A DNA stretch of 64,000 nt from the NCBI GenBank assembly GCA_946699065.1, contig CAMPDV010001733.1:31905-95904 (forward strand). The letters are read 5' to 3'. The translations under genes were made by a program, and so were the position numbers. The notes below the pieces were generated by a model. It did no database searches, was not told where the DNA came from, and saw only the letters and a program-made list of their open reading frames with translations. Below are positions 62,691 to 64,000 of this stretch, piece after piece (position 1 is the first letter of the stretch; each line of letters begins with the position of its first letter). Source of the DNA: Loxodes magnus (Eukaryota; Ciliophora; Karyorelictea; Loxodida; Loxodidae).

Positions 62691-64000
62691 TAATTTTAGT
62701 TTAAAATTTAAAATTGAAATAAACAGTTTCATACAATAACTCTTTTATTAAAGTTAAATATTATTACTAAATAGCTTTAATTTATAGCATTCATTTTTAT
62801 AAATAAATATTAAAATTTAGGTTCTAAAAACTAATTAAATTGCTAAGCCATTTAAATAACTCTTTATTTAACTATAATTAATAAAACATAGAGAATATAA
62901 AGGAAGAAATATCTAAAAGGAATTGAAGTTCTAAGTAAACCAAAGGAAACTTTAGCTTTATTACTTTAATAATATAAAATTCTAAATGATAGCAAAATAT
63001 AGTTTAAAATAATCCTTTATAATAGTAAGATATTAATATTAAAAATACTATATCAAAAATCTAAAATAATTCAATAATTATATGCTAGAATTAATTATCT
63101 TTGTATCAATTTAAAACTAATAAAGAGGATGCTTTTCATAATTTTGATAAGAGTTTTAAATAATTGGTTAACAATAAGCATTTGATTACTAGATTATAAA
63201 AATATAAAAGTTCTCATTTGATAATTAATGTCTACAATAATTAAAACAATAATTTAGTGAATTAAAAAGTAAATATAGTTAAACATACCTTTAGAGATAA
63301 CTGTATAAAATAAAATTAATAAAGAATTATCAATAATTATAAATTTAATGAATGTATAATTTTTAGTTCTAAGTAATATAAGTAATTATAATAATAATCT
63401 TAACTAACTTTTATTATAAGTTAAGTATAAATTATTAATTTATATAAATTTAATTAAACATAATTATGTAAAATTAATTATTTTATAATTGTCAGTTTAA
63501 ACAAATTTAAATATAAGCCATTATTATTCATTTCCTAATAATAACAAAATTATACTTACATCAAATATTTAACTATAATTCAATTACTTTATTTCTTTAA
63601 AACATATTTTAACTAAAACTATCCTTTAATATTATAAATGCTAAAACATTCAATTTTATCCTATCATTTTTATTATTTATATATATATCAACTATTATAT
63701 TAGAAAGGCCCATATACCTTACAATTAATCAAATTAATTATAATTATTAAAATTATTTATTTTTATTTTTAAAAATTAATCATTTCAAAATCTTATTCAC
63801 TATTTAAAACTTTAAATCATAAGTAATAATAATCAACTATAACACTTTAAATATTTAGACTTAATTCTATAATTATTGCCTTTCAACCATCCAAATTAAC
63901 CTAAATTTAAAACTTTCTATATTTCATTCATGATTCTCTTTCACTCTCATCGTCATTAAGAATTTTTTAGCTCATTAAATCTGTTTATGGGTTTTTAATA
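62691..64000. repeat. AT-rich flank of RT element, copy D, running off the window
   Basis: Matches 37631-38960 to the end of the window, so the repeat unit continues beyond it. No gene seen. Confidence 0.6.

Overview
This window is extremely AT-rich and repetitive nuclear DNA, most likely from a ciliate that reads UAA and UAG as Gln and UGA as Trp, with UGA probably also used as the stop. Six WD40 genes show this directly. Their frames stay open across many TAA/TAG codons in Gln-like positions, and nearly every internal TGA sits where a WD40 repeat carries Trp. TGA and TGG replace each other at the same codon between copies. Each gene also carries one 22-nt GT-AG intron. This matches the karyorelict type of code (for example Loxodes) or the Condylostoma type better than Tetrahymena or Paramecium, where UGA is only a stop. 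Because all three stop codons can be sense here, an open frame is weak evidence of a gene. Calls outside the WD40 and retroelement families therefore rest on motifs, homology between copies, and base or strand composition.

Layout: three outward-facing pairs of WD40 genes, 14-1085(-)/9191-10274(+), 22490-23576(-)/30991-32077(+) and 45941-47024(-)/56045-57131(+). Each pair is separated by a 7-9 kb spacer whose ends, just upstream of the two start codons, are about 1 kb inverted repeats. The spacers share an AT-rich core and differ in insertions. Spacer 1 holds three putative unknown genes. Spacer 2 holds a 900-bp insertion with a coiled-coil ORF and a GC-rich 5S-like block. Spacer 3 holds a GC-rich insertion inside a gene relic and a GC-rich unknown gene. 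Between the pairs lie non-LTR (LINE-like) retrotransposon relics: an ORF1 plus endonuclease element at 10.9-16.0 kb (+), repeated inverted at 39.4-44.6 kb (-), and a reverse-transcriptase element at 16.9-19.7 kb (-), 34.9-37.6 kb (+) and 59.9-62.7 kb (+). The whole forms a nested, roughly palindromic array centred near 27-28 kb.

The main biological signal is the WD40 family. All six genes are intact, encode seven repeats of about 42 residues behind an almost invariant basic N-terminal segment, and keep the propeller scaffold nearly constant. Their differences fall mostly on two short clusters per repeat: the residues after GH, and those around the Asp of the SGSxDxT turn. Combinations are shuffled between copies, while the noncoding flanks are close to identical. 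This resembles the hypervariable WD40 recognition repeats of fungal NLR allorecognition genes. It suggests a diversifying recognition-protein family in a ciliate, housed in an inverted-repeat array suited to gene conversion. The recognition role is inference.
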